A stretch of 9,189 bases of DNA from JABMQB01 sp964575025 (GTDB taxonomy: Bacteria; Bacteroidota; Bacteroidia; Bacteroidales; Prolixibacteraceae). Location of the stretch: contig CAZNPV010000074.1 of NCBI GenBank assembly GCA_964575025.1, positions 1 through 9,189 of the forward strand. Reading direction: 5' to 3'. Every line of letters begins with the position of its first letter. Position 1 is the first letter of the stretch. The notes beneath the pieces are model-generated. The model was not told where the DNA came from, searched no databases, and saw nothing but the letters and a program-made list of their open reading frames with translations. This document shows, one piece after another, positions 7,659-9,189 of this stretch. Made by a program: the position numbers and the translations under genes.

Positions 7659-7686
7659 AGCCGGGGTAGTTAACTCCGGCTTTTTT
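7659..7686 (+). terminator. Intrinsic terminator of the araDB operon
   Basis: A hairpin at 7659-7681 has outer arms AGCCGG and CCGGCT, extended by one G-T and two further pairs to a 9-bp stem. The loop is five bases and a six-T tract follows. Confidence 0.88.
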
Positions 7687-7703
7687 GTTACTTGGTACAG
7701 GCA

Positions 7704-7742
7704 AAAAAAAGAGCTCTTTTTGAAAGCAAGAGCTCTTTTTTT
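7704..7742. terminator. Bidirectional terminator between araB and the beta-propeller gene
   Basis: Near-perfect 15-bp stem (7704-7718 pairs with 7728-7742) around a nine-base loop, with GAGCTC in each arm and A7/T7 flanks. The flanks supply a U-tract on either strand. It therefore serves as the main terminator for the minus-strand gene ending at 7754 and as a second one for araDB. Confidence 0.85.
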
Positions 7743-7753
7743 ATGCGTGCCTT

Positions 7754-9115
7754 TTATTTTTCACTTATACAATACAAACTTTTAAAACCCCTGAGGAACA
7801 AATCATTCCCAACCGCAATGGGTGAAGCATGAAAGTTGTCATCCAGTTTGTTTGTTGCCAGAATTTTAAATTCTTCACCGGACTGAATAACCAGTACTGT
7901 ATTTTCAGCAGCAATATAAATTTTATCTCCTATTCCGGTGGGGGAAGAATACAAGGTATTGATCCCTTCGGTACGTTGGTTGGTATAATAGGGTTCTCCG
8001 GTTTTTGCATTGAGGCAGGTCATCATCCCGTTGTTGTTGCGCAGAAAATAAAGTTTTCCATCCATTACAAGCCCGTCGGGGGTATAGGGTGTGTTTTTGT
8101 TGTACTCCCAGTGTATGGCATCCGTTCCGTCCAAATTTCCTTTTGCATTGGGCAGGTCAACTGCTTTTAAGGCCTGGCCCCTGAATCCGCTCATCAGGTA
8201 AAGGATTCCCCCGGCGTATTTTGGGTTTGGGATAATGTTCTCCGTCATGCCTGATGTCGTCCATATTTTCGCACCTGTTGCCGCATCGTAACCCACTACC
8301 TTGCCTGTTCCACTGGCAATCACCTGCTCTTTTCCGTTAACTTCTGCCACGAGGGGGGTTGCCCAGGAGGTAATTTCATCGCGTTTATCTACCCATGCGT
8401 CCTTGCCGGTTTTTTTTTCGATGGCATAAAGGTAAGAATCCCCTTCATGGTCCCATTGTATAAAAACGTGGTTTTTGCCGATGGCCGGAGAGCTACCTTC
8501 GCCGAAGCTGGCGCGTTTCTCCATCTGCCCGAAATCGCGGCTCCACAGAATTTCCCCACTGAAATTGAGGCAATAAAGCCCGCGTGAGCCGAAATAGGCA
8601 TAGATCAGCTCTCCGTCGGTACCAGGCGAATTGGAAGCCCAGCTACCCAGCTCATGGGTGCTTTCCTGCGGATATTCCTGTGTTACTTCCGTTTGCCAGT
8701 TTATTTGCCCGGAATTTTTATCCACGGAAAGAACCCTGAAGGAATGGATAAACCCGGCTTTGGGCCCTCCCGAAGACCATCCTCCTGACCCGGAATCAGA
8801 AGATTCTTCGCTAAGATGCTCCGGTTTTTTGCCGGTCGGGACCGATGTCAGAACGATAACCTGATCGCCCCATACAATTGGCGTTGCATGGCCTTTTCCC
8901 GGAATTTCCGTTTTCCATTTTATATTCTTTGTTTCGTTGAATTCAAGGGGTACATCCGCATACGGGGTGGCTCCCGTGTTCAAATGCCCACGCCATTCCG
9001 GCCAGTTATCCCGGTAATCATCCAGGCTGTTCTGTGCATACCCGTTTCCGGGTAACACTGAAATAAATAACAGAAGAAAAAAACTGAAAGTTGAAAGGAC
9101 AGATGATTTTTTCAT
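7754..9115 (-). CDS. Exported PQQ-binding-like beta-propeller repeat protein
   Basis: Predicted secreted or periplasmic beta-propeller of the PQQ-repeat (quinoprotein/BamB-like) superfamily; substrate and role unknown. With the start at 9115 it has 453 residues. Residues 1-27 are a Sec signal peptide (KK, long Phe/Leu core, GYA|Q). WPEWRG (38-43), an opening common to this group, follows. Blades show the repeat pattern of Asp/Asn, Gly and Trp: VDKNSGQINW (131-140), LNFSGEILW (183-191), IEKKTGKDAW (232-241), YDAATGAKIW (276-285) and LNAKTGEPYY (368-377). A Ser/Gly-rich stretch (105-117) interrupts the first blade. An upstream in-frame ATG at 9148 adds 11 residues before the signal peptide and is less likely. 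No cytochrome c CxxCH motif or lipobox is present, so it is probably neither a haem quinoprotein dehydrogenase nor BamB proper. Convergent with araB and sharing a bidirectional terminator. Confidence 0.88.
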   Translation of the reverse strand: MKKSSVLSTFSFFLLLFISVLPGNGYAQNSLDDYRDNWPEWRGHLNTGATPYADVPLEFNETKNIKWKTEIPGKGHATPIVWGDQVIVLTSVPTGKKPEHLSEESSDSGSGGWSSGGPKAGFIHSFRVLSVDKNSGQINWQTEVTQEYPQESTHELGSWASNSPGTDGELIYAYFGSRGLYCLNFSGEILWSRDFGQMEKRASFGEGSSPAIGKNHVFIQWDHEGDSYLYAIEKKTGKDAWVDKRDEITSWATPLVAEVNGKEQVIASGTGKVVGYDAATGAKIWTTSGMTENIIPNPKYAGGILYLMSGFRGQALKAVDLPNAKGNLDGTDAIHWEYNKNTPYTPDGLVMDGKLYFLRNNNGMMTCLNAKTGEPYYTNQRTEGINTLYSSPTGIGDKIYIAAENTVLVIQSGEEFKILATNKLDDNFHASPIAVGNDLFLRGFKSLYCISEK

Positions 9116-9189
9116 AGGTATTGATTTTAATAAATTATAGAAGTTCACGAAATATTGGCGTGGTAATGTGGGAGGAAGTCCGGAGTCCG

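Noticed and set aside
9116..9148. Upstream ATG at 9148 as start of the beta-propeller gene
   Set aside because: It would put 11 residues before a canonical Lys-Lys signal peptide. The internal ATG at 9115 gives a normal Sec signal.
1..9189. A polysaccharide utilisation locus or defence system spanning the window
   Set aside because: There is no SusC/SusD pair, sugar transporter, regulator, nuclease, toxin-antitoxin pair or repeat array. Gene directions and terminators break the window into independent units.

Overview
The window looks like chromosomal DNA from a Bacteroidota bacterium, most likely a Bacteroidales/Marinilabiliales-type polysaccharide degrader. The main evidence is a glycoside hydrolase ending in a type IX secretion (Por) sorting domain, which is essentially confined to this phylum. 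Most starts also lack a clear Shine-Dalgarno, there is a TTTG / TAnnTTTG-like promoter candidate, and the proteins are Bacteroidota-like. No tRNA, rRNA, CRISPR array, insertion sequence or phage gene was seen.

Layout: (1) 2-1690 (+), an exported gamma-glutamyltransferase-family protein. (2) 1691-1819, an intergenic stretch with a degenerate 8-bp tandem repeat. (3) 1820-3547 (+), a GH5 endoglucanase/mannanase of the Thermotoga Cel5A type with a CBM-like domain and a T9SS signal. An in-frame TAG at codon 53 interrupts it, exactly where a conserved Trp is expected. (4) 3646-4341 (-), trmD, the tRNA m1G37 methyltransferase, convergent with GH5. (5) 4342-4588, an AT-rich divergent promoter region. 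(6) 4589-5029 (+), a small heat shock protein with an unusually strong Shine-Dalgarno and a textbook terminator. (7) 5268-7630 (+), an araD-araB pair for L-arabinose/L-ribulose catabolism, preceded by a 25-bp dyad that could be an operator and closed by an intrinsic terminator. (8) 7704-7742, a long A/T-flanked hairpin that can terminate both strands. (9) 7754-9115 (-), an exported PQQ-type beta-propeller protein of unknown function. The last 74 bases hold only its upstream region.

How they fit together: the GH5 enzyme would cut beta-glucan or mannan outside the cell. AraD and AraB convert L-ribulose to D-xylulose 5-phosphate for the pentose phosphate pathway. Both suit a plant- or algal-polysaccharide consumer, but they are separate transcription units and not one utilisation locus (no SusC/SusD, no araA, no transporter). 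TrmD and Hsp20 are housekeeping and stress genes. I did not find a convincing undescribed multi-gene system. The strongest observation is the single amber codon inside an otherwise intact, multi-domain secreted hydrolase.
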